64,000 bases of DNA from Euryhalocaulis caribicus (GCF_000412185.1 NZ_ASJA01000009.1:1-64000), one strand, 5' to 3'. Counted from the stretch's first letter, positions 35,383-46,736 are shown. Numbers and translations: made by a program. Notes: generated by a model from the sequence alone, not told the origin.

Positions 35383-35901
35383 TTAACGCTTGGAGAACTG
35401 GAAGCTCTTCCGCGCTTTCTTGCGGCCGTACTTCTTGCGTTCCACCGCGCGGCTGTCCCGCGTCATGAAGCTTCCCGGCTTCAGGACCGCGCGCAGCGCC
35501 GGTTCGTAATTGACCATCGCCCGGGCAATGCCGTGACGCACCGCGCCCGCCTGTCCGGACAGGCCGGAGCCGCGAACCGTGGCGATCACGTCGAATTCGT
35601 CATTGCGCTCGGCGGCCAGCAGCGGCTGACGAAGCAGCATGCGCAGGACCGGACGGGCGAAATAGTCTTCTTCCGATTTGCCGTTGATCGTGATGCGGCC
35701 CGAACCCGGCTTGACCCAAACGCGGGCAATCGCCTTTTTCCGGCGGCCGGTGCCATAGGCGCGGCCATGCTCGTCGATCTTCGGCTCCGGCAGGGCTTCC
35801 TCGTCGATGGACGGGACGCCGCCTTCGGTGGCTTCCTCAACGCTGTCAGCGTCGGAAAGCGCCTCTTTCAGGTCTTCGAGAGAGCGAACCTGATCGGCCA
35901 T
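35383..35901 (-). CDS. rpsI: 30S ribosomal protein S9, with acidic N-terminal extension
   Basis: A 172-residue S9. The conserved core starts at about residue 47 ([18 protein letters not shown]) and ends with the invariant KRAR-type tail [12 protein letters not shown]. The first 46 residues are an acidic extension rich in Asp, Glu and Ser; shorter versions occur in related alphaproteobacteria, so this is an elaboration, not a misplaced start. The ATG overlaps the rplM stop by one nucleotide (TAATG). Confidence 0.97.
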   Translation of the reverse strand: MADQVRSLEDLKEALSDADSVEEATEGGVPSIDEEALPEPKIDEHGRAYGTGRRKKAIARVWVKPGSGRITINGKSEEDYFARPVLRMLLRQPLLAAERNDEFDVIATVRGSGLSGQAGAVRHGIARAMVNYEPALRAVLKPGSFMTRDSRAVERKKYGRKKARKSFQFSKR

Positions 35902-36368
35902 TATTTGATCCTCACATTCTTGGCGTTCAGCGCCTTGAAATCGATGGTTTTGGGCTTCTGAGCCTCATGCGGATGCTCGGCGCCGGTGTAAACGCGCAGA
36001 TTGGACATCTGCTGGCGGGCCAGCGGGCTTTCCTTGGGAAGCATGCGCTCGACAGCCTTCTTGACGACGCGCTCGGCATGATCACCGCCCAGCACTTCGG
36101 CCGGGGTGGTCGACTTGATGCCGCCCGGGTGGCCGGTGTGACGGTAATAGCGCTTGTCGGTCAGCTTGTTGCCCGTAAAGACAACCTGATCGGCGTTGAC
36201 GATGACGACATTGTCGCCGCAATCGACATGCGGAGTGTAATCGGGACGGTGCTTGCCGCGCAGACGCGACGCCACGAAGGCGGCCAGACGGCCAACCACG
36301 GCGCCCTTGGCGTCTACGACGATCCAGTCCTTTTCGATCTCCGCGGGTTTGGCGGAAAAGGTCTTCAT
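35901..36368 (-). CDS. rplM: 50S ribosomal protein L13
   Basis: A 155-residue L13, an early-assembly 23S rRNA-binding protein. I set the start at ATG 36368 ([20 protein letters not shown]); the frame is open 14 codons further but lacks family similarity. The conserved [18 protein letters not shown] and [11 protein letters not shown] segments are present. First gene of the rplM-rpsI operon, with a good promoter at 36432-36460 and a terminator after rpsI. Confidence 0.97.
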   Translation of the reverse strand: MKTFSAKPAEIEKDWIVVDAKGAVVGRLAAFVASRLRGKHRPDYTPHVDCGDNVVIVNADQVVFTGNKLTDKRYYRHTGHPGGIKSTTPAEVLGGDHAERVVKKAVERMLPKESPLARQQMSNLRVYTGAEHPHEAQKPKTIDFKALNAKNVRIK

Positions 36369-36431
36369 AATCTTCGATACCTGATAACGGGTGACGCGCC
36401 CCGCACTCAAACGGGCCGCTGTTCGGCGCGC

Positions 36432-36460
36432 GGTGTACGGCGCTGTGCAACCGATGTCAA
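36432..36460 (-). promoter_or_regulatory. Sigma-70-type promoter of rplM-rpsI
   Basis: On the minus strand a consensus -35 TTGACA (36460-36455) is followed by 17 nt and TACACC (36437-36432). Transcription would begin roughly 60 nt before the rplM ATG at 36368. The perfect -35 and spacing suit a strongly expressed ribosomal-protein operon. Confidence 0.65.
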
Positions 36461-36474
36461 TTCAAACACGGAAA

Positions 36475-36512
36475 AATACCGCTATAAAACATGATTTTAT
36501 GCATGCGGTATT
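36475..36512. promoter_or_regulatory. AT-rich long palindrome upstream of rplM
   Basis: Outer arms AATACCGC (36475-36482) and GCGGTATT (36505-36512) are exact reverse complements; inner arms ATAAAA (36484-36489) and TTTTAT (36495-36500) pair as well, around CATGA. A-rich and T-rich flanks extend the symmetry imperfectly. It lies 15 nt upstream of the rplM -35 and about 90 nt before the divergent lipoprotein gene, in notably AT-rich DNA. It could be an operator, an UP-like element, or a hairpin. Confidence 0.6.
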
Positions 36513-36604
36513 ATTTTACCGGATTGCCGAACGGCGCATGCTTGCTATCTCCCCAGACAATTATGCGATAGTGACGCAAACACGAATTCGATCGGAGATA
36601 CTTG

Positions 36605-37681
36605 ATGCCGGTTTCCCAGATTATACGCCGCCGCAGCGCCCTTTTCAGCATGGCGGCCGCAGCCGCCCTGCTCGCCGCTTGCGGTCAGGACGCCGCAGAA
36701 ACCGACACCGCGGAAACACAGGATGGCGAACAGGCGCAGAGCCAGGCGACCGATCTTGTCGTCACCGCGTCCAGCGATGAACTGGAAAGCCCCCTGACGG
36801 CGGTCCACGCCCTGCCCAATGCCGATATTGTCTATAACGGAGTGATCGCCGGCGCGCCGGAAAGCGGCGGCCTGACGATCTTCAATGTCGATGGCGGCGT
36901 TGTGGCTGAACAGGCCGGTCCGGCATACGGCTCGCTGGCGGCCTCCTCTGGTTTCCAGTTGCGGGGATCGGCCTTGCCGCTGATCGCAGCCGCCAATCTG
37001 GAAACCGGAACCGTCGATTTCATCGGGTTCAGCGCAGAGCAAAGCGCGCTGCTGGAAGTGCCGGTCTCCGGGCTCGACACCGAAATCGAAATCCGGGCCG
37101 TGTGCACGGCCGACTCCGACCAAAGCCGGCTCGACTTCTTCGCGCTCGGCGCGGACGGGCAGGTTGAACGCTGGCGCGTTCGCGATACCGGGGCGGAGCA
37201 GCTAAGCGCGGAACGTCTGACCGGGTTTGACGCCCCCTTCAGCGCGCGGCGCTGCGCTTATGATCCGGCGGGCGGCGCTCTCTACGTCTCCTCCCCTCTC
37301 AGCCAGTTGGCCCGCATAGACGCAAACGGCGAGGCGACGGCGCAACGGGACCTGAATGTCTCCGGCATGGGCTTCGCCGTCCTGTCCGGGCAGGGAAGCC
37401 TGGCCGCCGCCACCGGCGACAGCGTTCAATTGCTGGATCCAAATTCGCTGGAGACCAGTCAGACCCTCACTTTCGGGCCGGGCCTGACCGTCCCCGCGCT
37501 GGTCAATCCCGGCGCGCTGGATGTCAGCGGGGAAACTTATGGCGGGGCCTATCCGGACGGTTTCCTCGCCGTCTCTGACGGCTCTGACCGGATGCTGAAA
37601 TTCATTGATTACGGTTATGTGGAGCGCTCGCTCTCCGAACCGGAAAACCGTTTCGCGCCAAAACCGCCGCGTGAATCGTGA
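36605..37681 (+). CDS. Putative lipoprotein with beta-propeller-like repeats
   Basis: A 358-residue lipoprotein from ATG 36605 (a TTG one codon earlier is also open). The lipobox LLAAC puts the acyl-Cys at about residue 26, followed by an acidic Glu/Thr/Gln linker. The rest shows repeating beta-strand units such as ADIVYNGVIAGAPESGGLTI, SRLDFFALGADGQVERW, GGALYVSSPLSQLARIDANG and DGFLAVSDGSDRMLKFID, suggestive of a propeller and loosely of beta-propeller phytases; I would not assign an activity. Its last 67 bp overlap ctaA on the other strand. Confidence 0.68.
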   Translation: MPVSQIIRRRSALFSMAAAAALLAACGQDAAETDTAETQDGEQAQSQATDLVVTASSDELESPLTAVHALPNADIVYNGVIAGAPESGGLTIFNVDGGVVAEQAGPAYGSLAASSGFQLRGSALPLIAAANLETGTVDFIGFSAEQSALLEVPVSGLDTEIEIRAVCTADSDQSRLDFFALGADGQVERWRVRDTGAEQLSAERLTGFDAPFSARRCAYDPAGGALYVSSPLSQLARIDANGEATAQRDLNVSGMGFAVLSGQGSLAAATGDSVQLLDPNSLETSQTLTFGPGLTVPALVNPGALDVSGETYGGAYPDGFLAVSDGSDRMLKFIDYGYVERSLSEPENRFAPKPPRES

Positions 37682-38712
37682 GCGAAGCCGAGGGCTGACA
37701 TCAGCAGCAGGACCGCGCCGGTCTGGTGGGCGACCCCCAGCGGCAGCGCCGTGACGCTCAGCAGCGTCGCCACGCCCAACGCGGCCTGCAGCCACGCCAC
37801 CGCCATCAGCGTATTCAGCCAGACCCTGGCGCGCCCATATGCGCCGCCGCGCACGAACAGCCAGGCGGCTGTGACGCCGAGCAGCACCAGATAGGCGCCG
37901 ATACGGTGATTGAACTGGGTAACGCCGCGATCCTCGAAAATATCTTTCCAGACAAAATCGCCGGCTTGCAGGTGGGCGGGCATGAACCCGCCATCCATTG
38001 ATGGCCAGGTGTTGTAGATCATGCCGGCGTCCAGCCCGGCGACAAAGGCGCCGCTTATGATCTGCACGAAGATCAGGACAACCAGCGCCGTTGAAACACG
38101 AATGGCCGCGGGCTCTCCCTTTGGCGTCAGGCGCGGAGGCGCGCATTCCAGTATCGTCCAGAACAGCGCGGCCAGAATGACCAGCGCCAGGCCCAGATGC
38201 GTCGCCAGCCGGTACTGGCTGACATCAAGACGGTCGACCAGTCCGCTGGATACCATCCACCAGCCAACCGCGCCCTGCAGCCCGCCCAGCAGCAATATCG
38301 CCAGCAGGCGGCGCGCCAGCGGCCAGGAAATTCGCCGCATGACAAGAAAAACCAGAAATGGAATGGCAAAGGCCAGTCCGATCAGCCTCCCCAGAAAGCG
38401 GTGCCCCCATTCCCACCAGTAGATGGCCTTGAACTCGGCCATGCTCATGCCGTGGTTCTGCAGCTGGTATTCCGGGATCTGGCGGTATTTTTCCAGCTCG
38501 GCCTGCCAGGCGGCGTCGCTCAGCGGCGGCACGGCGCCCGTCACGGGTTTCCATTCAGTGATGGACAGGCCGGAATCGGTCAGCCGGGTCAGTCCGCCAA
38601 TCAGGATCATGGCGACGACCAGCGCGCACAACACGCCCAGCCAGACCACGATCGCGGTGCTGGAGTTTTGCCGTGGCTTGAGGTCGAGTTGCGCCGAATA
38701 AATGTCGGTCAT
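37615..38712 (-). CDS. ctaA: Haem A synthase (COX15/CtaA)
   Basis: A 365-residue inner-membrane enzyme that oxidises the C8 methyl of haem O to give haem A for aa3-type cytochrome oxidase. About eight transmembrane segments are visible from about residue 20 (IVVWLGVLCALVVAMILIGG), together with haem-ligand histidines in WEWGHRFLGRLIG, LATHLGLAL, NHRIGAYL and VAHQTGAVLL. The GGLTRLTDSGLSITEWKPVTG signature is canonical for the longer alphaproteobacterial/mitochondrial type. The C-terminal 22 codons overlap the convergent lipoprotein gene. tRNA-Pro lies just upstream on the same strand. Confidence 0.96.
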   Translation of the reverse strand: MTDIYSAQLDLKPRQNSSTAIVVWLGVLCALVVAMILIGGLTRLTDSGLSITEWKPVTGAVPPLSDAAWQAELEKYRQIPEYQLQNHGMSMAEFKAIYWWEWGHRFLGRLIGLAFAIPFLVFLVMRRISWPLARRLLAILLLGGLQGAVGWWMVSSGLVDRLDVSQYRLATHLGLALVILAALFWTILECAPPRLTPKGEPAAIRVSTALVVLIFVQIISGAFVAGLDAGMIYNTWPSMDGGFMPAHLQAGDFVWKDIFEDRGVTQFNHRIGAYLVLLGVTAAWLFVRGGAYGRARVWLNTLMAVAWLQAALGVATLLSVTALPLGVAHQTGAVLLLMSALGFAHDSRGGFGAKRFSGSESERST

Positions 38713-38730
38713 AACGAAAAATTCCCGCGA

Positions 38731-38808
38731 TGGTCGGAGCGGCCGGATTCGAACCGGCGACCCCCAGTCCCCCAGACTGGTGCGCTAACCGGGCTGCGCC
38801 ACGCTCCG
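38731..38808 (-). tRNA. tRNA-Pro (GGG)
   Basis: 78 nt with encoded CCA. Acceptor CGGAGCG / CGCTCCG is fully paired, the anticodon loop is CTGGGGG (anticodon GGG) and the T-arm is GCCGGTTCGAATCCGGC. It sits in the familiar alphaproteobacterial arrangement downstream of the ihfA-MerR genes. Confidence 0.96.
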
Positions 38809-38867
38809 TATCAAGATCGCGGGAAACCGGCTTATAGGGTGCACGGCGCAGCGCCGCAACGCTTCCG

Positions 38868-39257
38868 TCAGTGCCGCTTGGCGAGGGCCTCGTCCAGACG
38901 GCTTTTCGCCGCACTCAGGTCGCGGGCGACTTCGCCAAGGCGGCGGGCCAGTTGCGGGGAACCGGCGGGCATGGCGGGGGCGCCCCCCTCGCCTTCAATG
39001 ACGGCGGCGACGCCATTGTCCTTGAGGACTTTCTGCACGCCCTTGATCGTCATGCCCTCATCATAGAGCAGCGTCTTGATGCGCGCGATCAGGGCAAGGT
39101 CCTGCGGCCGGTAAAAGCGCCGGCCGCCAGTGCGTTTCAGGGGTTTGATCTGATGAAACTTGGTTTCCCAGAAACGCAGGACATGCGCGGGGATATCCAG
39201 TTCCTTGGACGCTTCGCCGATAGTGCGGTAGGCGCGGTCGGATTTTCCGTGCGGCAT
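38868..39257 (-). CDS. MerR family transcriptional regulator
   Basis: A 129-residue regulator with an N-terminal MerR winged helix (about 9-75: [20 protein letters not shown], then [13 protein letters not shown]). The long upstream open frame overlaps ihfA and is not coding; the start is ATG 39257, 4 nt past the ihfA stop. The C-terminal part is a short coiled-coil-like helix without the cysteines of metal sensors. In alphaproteobacteria this gene almost always follows ihfA in the plsX-fabH-ihfA operon; its targets are not known to me. Confidence 0.92.
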   Translation of the reverse strand: MPHGKSDRAYRTIGEASKELDIPAHVLRFWETKFHQIKPLKRTGGRRFYRPQDLALIARIKTLLYDEGMTIKGVQKVLKDNGVAAVIEGEGGAPAMPAGSPQLARRLGEVARDLSAAKSRLDEALAKRH

Positions 39258-39261
39258 GGGA

Positions 39262-39561
39262 TTATTTCGAAAGCTTGCCGTCGATCCGGTCCTTGAGCAC
39301 TTGTGACGGTTTGAACACCAGCACGCGCCGCGGTTCGATCGGCACCTCTTCGCCGGTTTTCGGGTTGCGTCCGATCCGGCCGTTCTTGTCGCGAACATTG
39401 AAAGCGCCGAAGGAGGACAGCTTGACGGACTGTCCCTGCGCCAACCTGCTGCTGATTGTGTCCAGCAGGGATTCAACCAGTTCCGTGGAATCCTGCCGGG
39501 AAAGGCCGATTTCTTCGTAAACCGCTTCGGCCAGATCAGCGCGGGTCAGCGTTTTGCTCAT
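39262..39561 (-). CDS. ihfA: Integration host factor, alpha subunit
   Basis: A 99-residue DNA-bending protein of the HU/IHF family. It shows the alpha-subunit signature [20 protein letters not shown] with the DNA-intercalating proline (RNPKTG) and the N-terminal helices [17 protein letters not shown]. It pairs with IhfB (not in this window) and acts in transcription and replication control. It lies between fabH (75-nt gap) and the MerR gene (4-nt gap). Confidence 0.97.
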   Translation of the reverse strand: MSKTLTRADLAEAVYEEIGLSRQDSTELVESLLDTISSRLAQGQSVKLSSFGAFNVRDKNGRIGRNPKTGEEVPIEPRRVLVFKPSQVLKDRIDGKLSK

Positions 39562-39635
39562 TGTCTCAAGTTTCTCCCCACGGCGGAGCGGACAAGCTAT
39601 GGACCCCGCGCGGCCCCGTCAACGTCAAGTTTTGG

Positions 39636-40607
39636 TTAGAACTTTATGAGGGCGGCGCCCCAGGTGAAGCCGCCGCCAAGCGCCTCGATCAGCACATTGT
39701 CGCCCGGCTGGATGCGCCCATCCTCGAAAGCTTCGCTCATCGCCAGCGGAATCGACGCCGCCGAGGTATTCCCGTGACGCGCGACAGTGGAAACCACCCG
39801 CCCCTCCGGAATTTTCAGTTTCTTGGCGACACTGTCGAGAATTCTCTGGTTTGCCTGATGCGGAACGAACCAATCGATATCGTCCGCCGTCAGACCGGCG
39901 TCCTGCATCACGTGTTCGATCGATTCCGAAATCTTGCCGACCGCATGCCGGAATACCTGATTGCCAGACATGCGCAGATGCCCGACCGTCTTGGTGGTCG
40001 AAGGCCCGCCATCGACATAAAGCAGATCACGATAGCGGCCGTCAGACCGGATATAGGTCTGCATGACCCCGCGTTCGCTCTGCGGCTCTTCCGCCGTCAT
40101 GACCAGCGCCCCGGCGCCGTCGCCGAACAGCACGCAGGTCGAGCGGTCCTCCCAGTCCAGAATGCGCGAGAATGTCTCCGAACCGATGACCAGCGCGGTC
40201 TTTGCCTGCCCCCGGGCCAGGAAATTGTCCGCGGTCGCCAGCGCATAGACGAAACCGCTGCATACCGCGTGCACGTCGAACGCTGCGCCCTGCCGCACGC
40301 CCAAACGTTCCTGAACAATCGTGGCGGTGGCGGGAAAGGTGTAATCGGGCGTCGCCGTGGCCAGGACGATCAGATCGATTTCCCCGGCGTCCAGCCCGGC
40401 GTTTTTCAGGGCGTGTTCGGCCGCCTTTACCGCCATGTCGGCGGTGGTTTCGCCTTCCGCGGCGATATGGCGCTCCTGAATGCCCGTGCGTTCGCGTATC
40501 CACTCATCGCTGGTCTCGACCATGGAGGCCAGCTCGGTATTGGTCAGGACCTTTTCGGGCAAATAGCCCCCGACCCCGCGGACGACAGACCGGCGTTCAG
40601 CGGTCAA
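39636..40607 (-). CDS. fabH: 3-oxoacyl-ACP synthase III
   Basis: A 323-residue KAS III that condenses acetyl-CoA with malonyl-ACP to start fatty-acid synthesis. The catalytic triad is visible: Cys116 in DVHAVCSGF, His in VPHQANQRI and Asn in [11 protein letters not shown]. The thiolase-fold glycine-rich segments ([10 protein letters not shown]) are intact. It overlaps the plsX stop by 4 bp, giving the standard plsX-fabH pair. Confidence 0.97.
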   Translation of the reverse strand: MTAERRSVVRGVGGYLPEKVLTNTELASMVETSDEWIRERTGIQERHIAAEGETTADMAVKAAEHALKNAGLDAGEIDLIVLATATPDYTFPATATIVQERLGVRQGAAFDVHAVCSGFVYALATADNFLARGQAKTALVIGSETFSRILDWEDRSTCVLFGDGAGALVMTAEEPQSERGVMQTYIRSDGRYRDLLYVDGGPSTTKTVGHLRMSGNQVFRHAVGKISESIEHVMQDAGLTADDIDWFVPHQANQRILDSVAKKLKIPEGRVVSTVARHGNTSAASIPLAMSEAFEDGRIQPGDNVLIEALGGGFTWGAALIKF

Positions 40608-41662
40608 CTGACTGTCTCCGGCGCGGCCAGCGCGTCCTCGACATCGACCCGTTCCAGCCGGGCCAGATTTTTCTCGATCTCAGACAAGTAAGAACTCTTC
40701 GCCATATCCAACGCCACGTTCAAAGCCTGTGCGAACCCCTGCCCGTCCGTTCCGCCATGGCTTTTCACCACGATTCCATTCAGACCCAGAAACACCCCGC
40801 CATTCACGTTCCGCGGATCCATTCTCTGGCGCACCACGTTCAGGCCGCCGCGCGCCATCAGGGCGCCCAGCTTGGACAGCGCCGAACTGGTCAGCCCTTC
40901 ACGGATGAACCCGGCGACCAGCTTTGCGGTTCCTTCCGCCGTCTTCAGCGCGACATTGCCGGTGAACCCGTCGGTCACCACCACGTCCACCACTCCGGCG
41001 CTAATGTCGTTGCCTTCGACATAGCCGTAATAATCAAGGTCCAGATGCGCTTCCTGCAGCAGCTTGGCCGCCCCCTGGACGATGGAATTGCCCTTCATTT
41101 CCTCGGCGCCGACATTCAGCAGCCCGACGCTAGGCCGTGTCACGCCGTGCACGGCCCGGCAGAACGCCTCGCCCATGATGGCAAATTCGACCAGCTGGGT
41201 TTCCTCGACCTCGATATTCGCGCCAACGTCCAGCACCACGCTGTACCCTTTCGGATTGGGCCAGCTGGCGGCGATGGCCGGGCGGTGAACGCCCTTTTTC
41301 ATGCGCAGAACGATCTTGGAAATCGCCATCAGCGCGCCGGTATTGCCGGCGGAGATCGCGACATTGGCCTCGCCATGCTTCACGCTCTCGACCGCGTTCC
41401 ACATGCTGGACCCGCGCGCCCGGCGCAGCGCTTCTGATGGCTTGTCGGTCATGGTGACCCAGGTATCGGAATGCCGGATTTCAGAGACCTTCGCCGCGTC
41501 CGGGTGCTTTTCCAGCAGCGGAGCAATTTCGGACTCGCAGCCATGCAGCAGATAGTGCGCGCCGTTGCCGCGGCGCGCAGCGCGGGCCACGCCGTCAACG
41601 ATCGCCGCAGGCGCGTCGTCGCCGCCCATCGCATCTATGGATATTGTAAGAGCGGCGGACAT
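40604..41662 (-). CDS. plsX: Phosphate acyltransferase PlsX
   Basis: Makes acyl-phosphate from acyl-ACP for phospholipid synthesis with PlsY. From ATG 41662 the protein has 352 residues and the family N-terminus [14 protein letters not shown]. The upstream open frame (32 codons) has no family similarity. Conserved [12 protein letters not shown] and GRVTPS-like segments (here [13 protein letters not shown]) are present. First gene of plsX-fabH-ihfA-MerR. Confidence 0.96.
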   Translation of the reverse strand: MSAALTISIDAMGGDDAPAAIVDGVARAARRGNGAHYLLHGCESEIAPLLEKHPDAAKVSEIRHSDTWVTMTDKPSEALRRARGSSMWNAVESVKHGEANVAISAGNTGALMAISKIVLRMKKGVHRPAIAASWPNPKGYSVVLDVGANIEVEETQLVEFAIMGEAFCRAVHGVTRPSVGLLNVGAEEMKGNSIVQGAAKLLQEAHLDLDYYGYVEGNDISAGVVDVVVTDGFTGNVALKTAEGTAKLVAGFIREGLTSSALSKLGALMARGGLNVVRQRMDPRNVNGGVFLGLNGIVVKSHGGTDGQGFAQALNVALDMAKSSYLSEIEKNLARLERVDVEDALAAPETVS

Positions 41663-41744
41663 CGTCCCTCGCAGGAAGCGCCGTGAATTCGGCTGGAGGA
41701 GCGCGGACGATAGCCGAACACCGCGATGATGCAACGTCAGGCGG

Positions 41745-42281
41745 TCAGGCTTTGACACACGCGCCGGCGGCGTCCGGCCAGGGCAGGCCGGCGCTGGAAA
41801 ACGCCTCTATCGGCGCGGCGCCGATCTCACGGTCCGCCGCCAGGGCGTAGCGCGGAAAGCCGTCCAGGCCCGCCGCGCCGATCACATCGCTGCCATTGCG
41901 GGTCAGCACCGCGCGCACCGCCTCTTCATCCGCATCGCCCAGCGCGGCGCCATAGGCCTGAATGCGCCCATAGAGCGATTGCACGATATGCTTCATCTTT
42001 TTCCCGAAGCGCGCATCGCCCACGCCCAGCTCGCGCAGATTCACGTCCATGTCTTTCACGAAGGCGTCGAAAAAGGCCTGCGCGAACGCTTCGTCCAGCG
42101 CGTTCAGACGCCGATAGGCAATCGCCATGTGAAGCGCCAGAATCTCGAACCGGCCATCCACGGTGTCATCGGCGCCGCCTTCGTCATAGAAGGCCGGATT
42201 GCGCGCGGCGGACAGCACCGACTCGTAAAGACGCTGCTCCGGGCGCGGTTTGCGGGGTTTGAAAAGTCCAAAAATCGCCAT
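41745..42281 (-). CDS. Ubiquinol-cytochrome c chaperone family protein
   Basis: A 178-residue protein of the Cbp3/UQCC1-type family, which helps assemble the cytochrome bc1 complex. I use ATG 42281 (MAIFGLFKPRKP); an upstream ATG at 42341 would add 20 residues of uncertain status. Family hallmarks include FYDEGGADDTVDGRFEILAL and DVNLRELGVGDARFGKKMKH. It is divergent from bamE, a common arrangement in alphaproteobacteria, with about 100 nt between starts. Confidence 0.88.
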   Translation of the reverse strand: MAIFGLFKPRKPRPEQRLYESVLSAARNPAFYDEGGADDTVDGRFEILALHMAIAYRRLNALDEAFAQAFFDAFVKDMDVNLRELGVGDARFGKKMKHIVQSLYGRIQAYGAALGDADEEAVRAVLTRNGSDVIGAAGLDGFPRYALAADREIGAAPIEAFSSAGLPWPDAAGACVKA

Positions 42282-42382
42282 GCCGGGCAGGAATAGACTG
42301 AACCAGAGCGCTTGCAAGGCGCGAAGGCTGGCTTTACGCAATCAACCGACAGTTTTTACGACTTTGCAGCAAGGAACGCATT

Positions 42383-42868
42383 ATGCGCCTCGCCCTCTTA
42401 GCCGCCGCGTCCGCCCTGGTGGTTTCGGCCTGTAACCCCGTCATGCGCTCGCATGGCTATGTGCCGAACGAAAACCTGCCCCAGGACATCGAGGCGGGCA
42501 CGGACGACAAGGCCAGCGTCATGGAGCGTCTGGGCAACCCGTCCACGACCGGCGTCTTCGAAACCGACACCTGGTATTACATCTCCTCCACGCGGGAGGA
42601 GCTGGCCTATTTCAAGCCGAAAACGCGTTCCCGCCGTATCGTGGCGATCGAATTCGATGACGGCGGCACGGTGAGCAATGTCGAAGAATATGATCTCGCC
42701 GACGGCCGCAATGTGAATCTGGTGGGACGCGAAACGCCGACCCGGGGCCGCGAGCTGACGATTCTCGAACAGCTCTTTGGCAATATCGGGCGCCTGCCGA
42801 CCGAACAGCTGGGCGGTGACCGCAACCTGCCCGGCGGCGCCGGCGGCCCGCGGCCCGACGGTTCCTGA
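42383..42868 (+). CDS. bamE: Outer-membrane assembly lipoprotein BamE
   Basis: A 161-residue lipoprotein of the SmpA/OmlA (BamE) family, an accessory part of the BAM machine. The lipobox VVSAC places the acyl-Cys near residue 18. The BamE fold covers about 30-115, with DDKASVMERLGNPSTTGVF and DTWYYISSTRE, the usual signature. The C-terminal extension (about 120-161, ending in a Gly/Pro-rich tail) is typical of alphaproteobacteria. A strong bidirectional terminator follows at 42904-42929. Confidence 0.93.
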   Translation: MRLALLAAASALVVSACNPVMRSHGYVPNENLPQDIEAGTDDKASVMERLGNPSTTGVFETDTWYYISSTREELAYFKPKTRSRRIVAIEFDDGGTVSNVEEYDLADGRNVNLVGRETPTRGRELTILEQLFGNIGRLPTEQLGGDRNLPGGAGGPRPDGS

Positions 42869-42903
42869 GCCAGACCCTGCAAACCTTACAATCCGCATAA
42901 AAA

Positions 42904-42929
42904 AACGCCCCGGCCGAAACCGGGGCGTT
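42904..42929. terminator. Bidirectional intrinsic terminator, bamE / hppA
   Basis: A ten-pair stem (AACGCCCCGG at 42904-42913 with CCGGGGCGTT at 42920-42929) with a CCGAAA loop; T-rich sequence follows on the + strand and an A-run precedes it, which gives a T-run on the minus strand. It serves the convergent bamE and hppA genes. Confidence 0.92.
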
Positions 42930-42955
42930 TTCTTTTGTGATCGTATCGAGGCTTG

Positions 42956-45109
<2,154 letters not shown>

Positions 45110-45266
45110 TTTTTGATTACCCGTTAAAGACAGCCCATAGGGCCTTTTTTACGGCGCGGAACGCGCCGCCCTACCCATTCCAACTTGATGTTCCGGTTAT
45201 GCCTAATGCGCAAGCGCGGCGCAACATCGCCGCCGGAACCCGTTATAAATAATGGGGTGTCAGGAC

Positions 45267-45740
45267 CTAGCTGCGAGAGTCCACGGTCAGGAAGTGGATG
45301 CCGGTGATTGATTCTCCGCCAAGCGTCTCGTTCGCCGTGGCCATCCAGACCTTTGCCGCCTTTTCACGGTCCAGCGCGCGGCCGTTGCCGTCCGCGCCCA
45401 GAGACTGCTTGTGGGCGGCCCGGATCATCGCATCGCGGACATAATGGGTCCGCCCGCGCACCTTCCAGGGATCAACGCCGTCCGCGACCTGCAGGCGAAC
45501 CGACACGAAGACGTAATTCAGAAGGCGGCCATCCTCGAAAACCGGGACGACAAGGGTGGGAATCTCCACGCCGCGGCCGTTATCTTCCGGCGGTTCGGCT
45601 TCTTCTTCCGGAGATTCCAGGGTGAAACCGGCCTGATAGCGGTTCCCATGCGCTTCGCTCTTGCCCGATTTCTCGGGCGCCGCGGCAAACGCGGGAAGCG
45701 TGAAGAGCACAAAGCCAAGGATCAGGAGCGCCTGTTTCAT
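45267..45740 (-). CDS. Putative exported protein of unknown function
   Basis: A 157-residue protein with a signal peptide (about 1-20, ILGFVLFTLPAFAAA). After a charged linker rich in Glu and Pro comes a small domain (about 60-157) with VEIPTLVVPVFEDGRLLNY, SVRLQVADGVDPWKVRGR and VRDAMIRAAHKQSL; the strand-helix pattern loosely recalls FliL C-terminal domains, but I would not assign it. It follows thiL by 24 nt and is probably the last gene of that long operon. Confidence 0.72.
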   Translation of the reverse strand: MKQALLILGFVLFTLPAFAAAPEKSGKSEAHGNRYQAGFTLESPEEEAEPPEDNGRGVEIPTLVVPVFEDGRLLNYVFVSVRLQVADGVDPWKVRGRTHYVRDAMIRAAHKQSLGADGNGRALDREKAAKVWMATANETLGGESITGIHFLTVDSRS

Positions 45741-45764
45741 GGCGCGAGATATACGGCAAAGCCG

Positions 45765-46736
45765 TCAAAAATGGGTGAATCCCGCTCGAACGGCCGAAAC
45801 CGGCCCGTTGCGGCCGGTGGCGTTCACCCCCTCGCCTTCACTCACCCTGCCAATGCGGGTGATGCCAATGCCCGTCTGATCGGCGGCATACGCAATCGCA
45901 TCCTCCGCGAAAGGCGGCGCGGCGAACAGGATCTGATAATCGTCCCCGCCCGTCGCCAGATCCAGCAGCCGGTCATCGGGGGCGTCGTCAGCGTCAATCC
46001 AGCGCCGCGCCTGTTCGCTGACCGGCATGAGGGAGAGGTCCACCTCCAGACGCTTCCCGGATTGCCGGGCGATATGACCCGCATCCGCCAGCAGCCCGTC
46101 TGAAATATCCAGCGCCGCCGACGCCAGCCCCGATAGATAGGCCGCAAGCGCAACGGGAGGTTCTGGCTGACGGTATGCGGCCTTCTGACCGGCCCATTTT
46201 CCCTGTATCCGGCCCTGCAAGGCCTGTAGGCCAAGCCAGGCTTCCCCGATCCGGCCGGTCACATAAAGGCGGTCGCCGGCGTGCGCCCCGTTGCGGCGCA
46301 CCATGCCCTTGTCGGGCCGATTGCCCAGCGCAGTGATCGAGAGGGTCAGCGGCCCGTTTGTCGCTGTCGTATCGCCGCCCAGCAGCTTCACGCCGTAGCG
46401 GGTCTGGTCCTCGGCCAGTCCAGAGGCCAGCGCCGCCATGTCAGCTTCTGAAAAGTCGTCGGGCAGCGCGAGAGACAGCATGTAATGGACCGGCTCCGCG
46501 CCCTTGGAGGCAAGGTCCGACAGATTGGCCCTCAATGCTTTTTGCGCGATGCTCTCCAGCGGATCATTTGCGAGGAAATGCCGCCCGGCGATCATCATGT
46601 CGGACGTAACGACCCAGCCCTCGCCCGCAATCAACTCGGCGGCGTCATCGGTCAGGGCAAATCCGCCCTCGCTCGAAAGCGGCGCCAGATAGCGCCGTAT
46701 GAATTCGAATTCCCCGGGGCGTTCGCCGCTAGCCAT
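45765..46736 (-). CDS. thiL: Thiamine-monophosphate kinase
   Basis: Phosphorylates thiamine monophosphate to the active diphosphate (323 residues). AIR-synthase/PurM-like fold, with GEFEFIRRYLAPL at the N-terminus, the metal-binding LTDDAAELI and VVTSDMMIAGRHF, LLGGDTTATNGPLTLSI near 120-136, and the C-terminal ATGGDDYQILFAAP. Start ATG 46736 overlaps the nusB end by 8 bp. The pairing nusB-thiL after ribH is standard. Confidence 0.95.
   Translation of the reverse strand: MASGERPGEFEFIRRYLAPLSSEGGFALTDDAAELIAGEGWVVTSDMMIAGRHFLANDPLESIAQKALRANLSDLASKGAEPVHYMLSLALPDDFSEADMAALASGLAEDQTRYGVKLLGGDTTATNGPLTLSITALGNRPDKGMVRRNGAHAGDRLYVTGRIGEAWLGLQALQGRIQGKWAGQKAAYRQPEPPVALAAYLSGLASAALDISDGLLADAGHIARQSGKRLEVDLSLMPVSEQARRWIDADDAPDDRLLDLATGGDDYQILFAAPPFAEDAIAYAADQTGIGITRIGRVSEGEGVNATGRNGPVSAVRAGFTHF

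Noticed and set aside
38868-39476. A 202-residue MerR protein including the region over ihfA
   Set aside because: The extra N-terminus is an ihfA shadow; the MerR domain begins right after ATG 39257.
45110-45266. FMN, thiamine or other riboswitch upstream of hppA or after the riboflavin-thiamine genes
   Set aside because: The rib/thi genes run leftward from about 53 kb, so this is not their leader, and no riboswitch consensus is seen.
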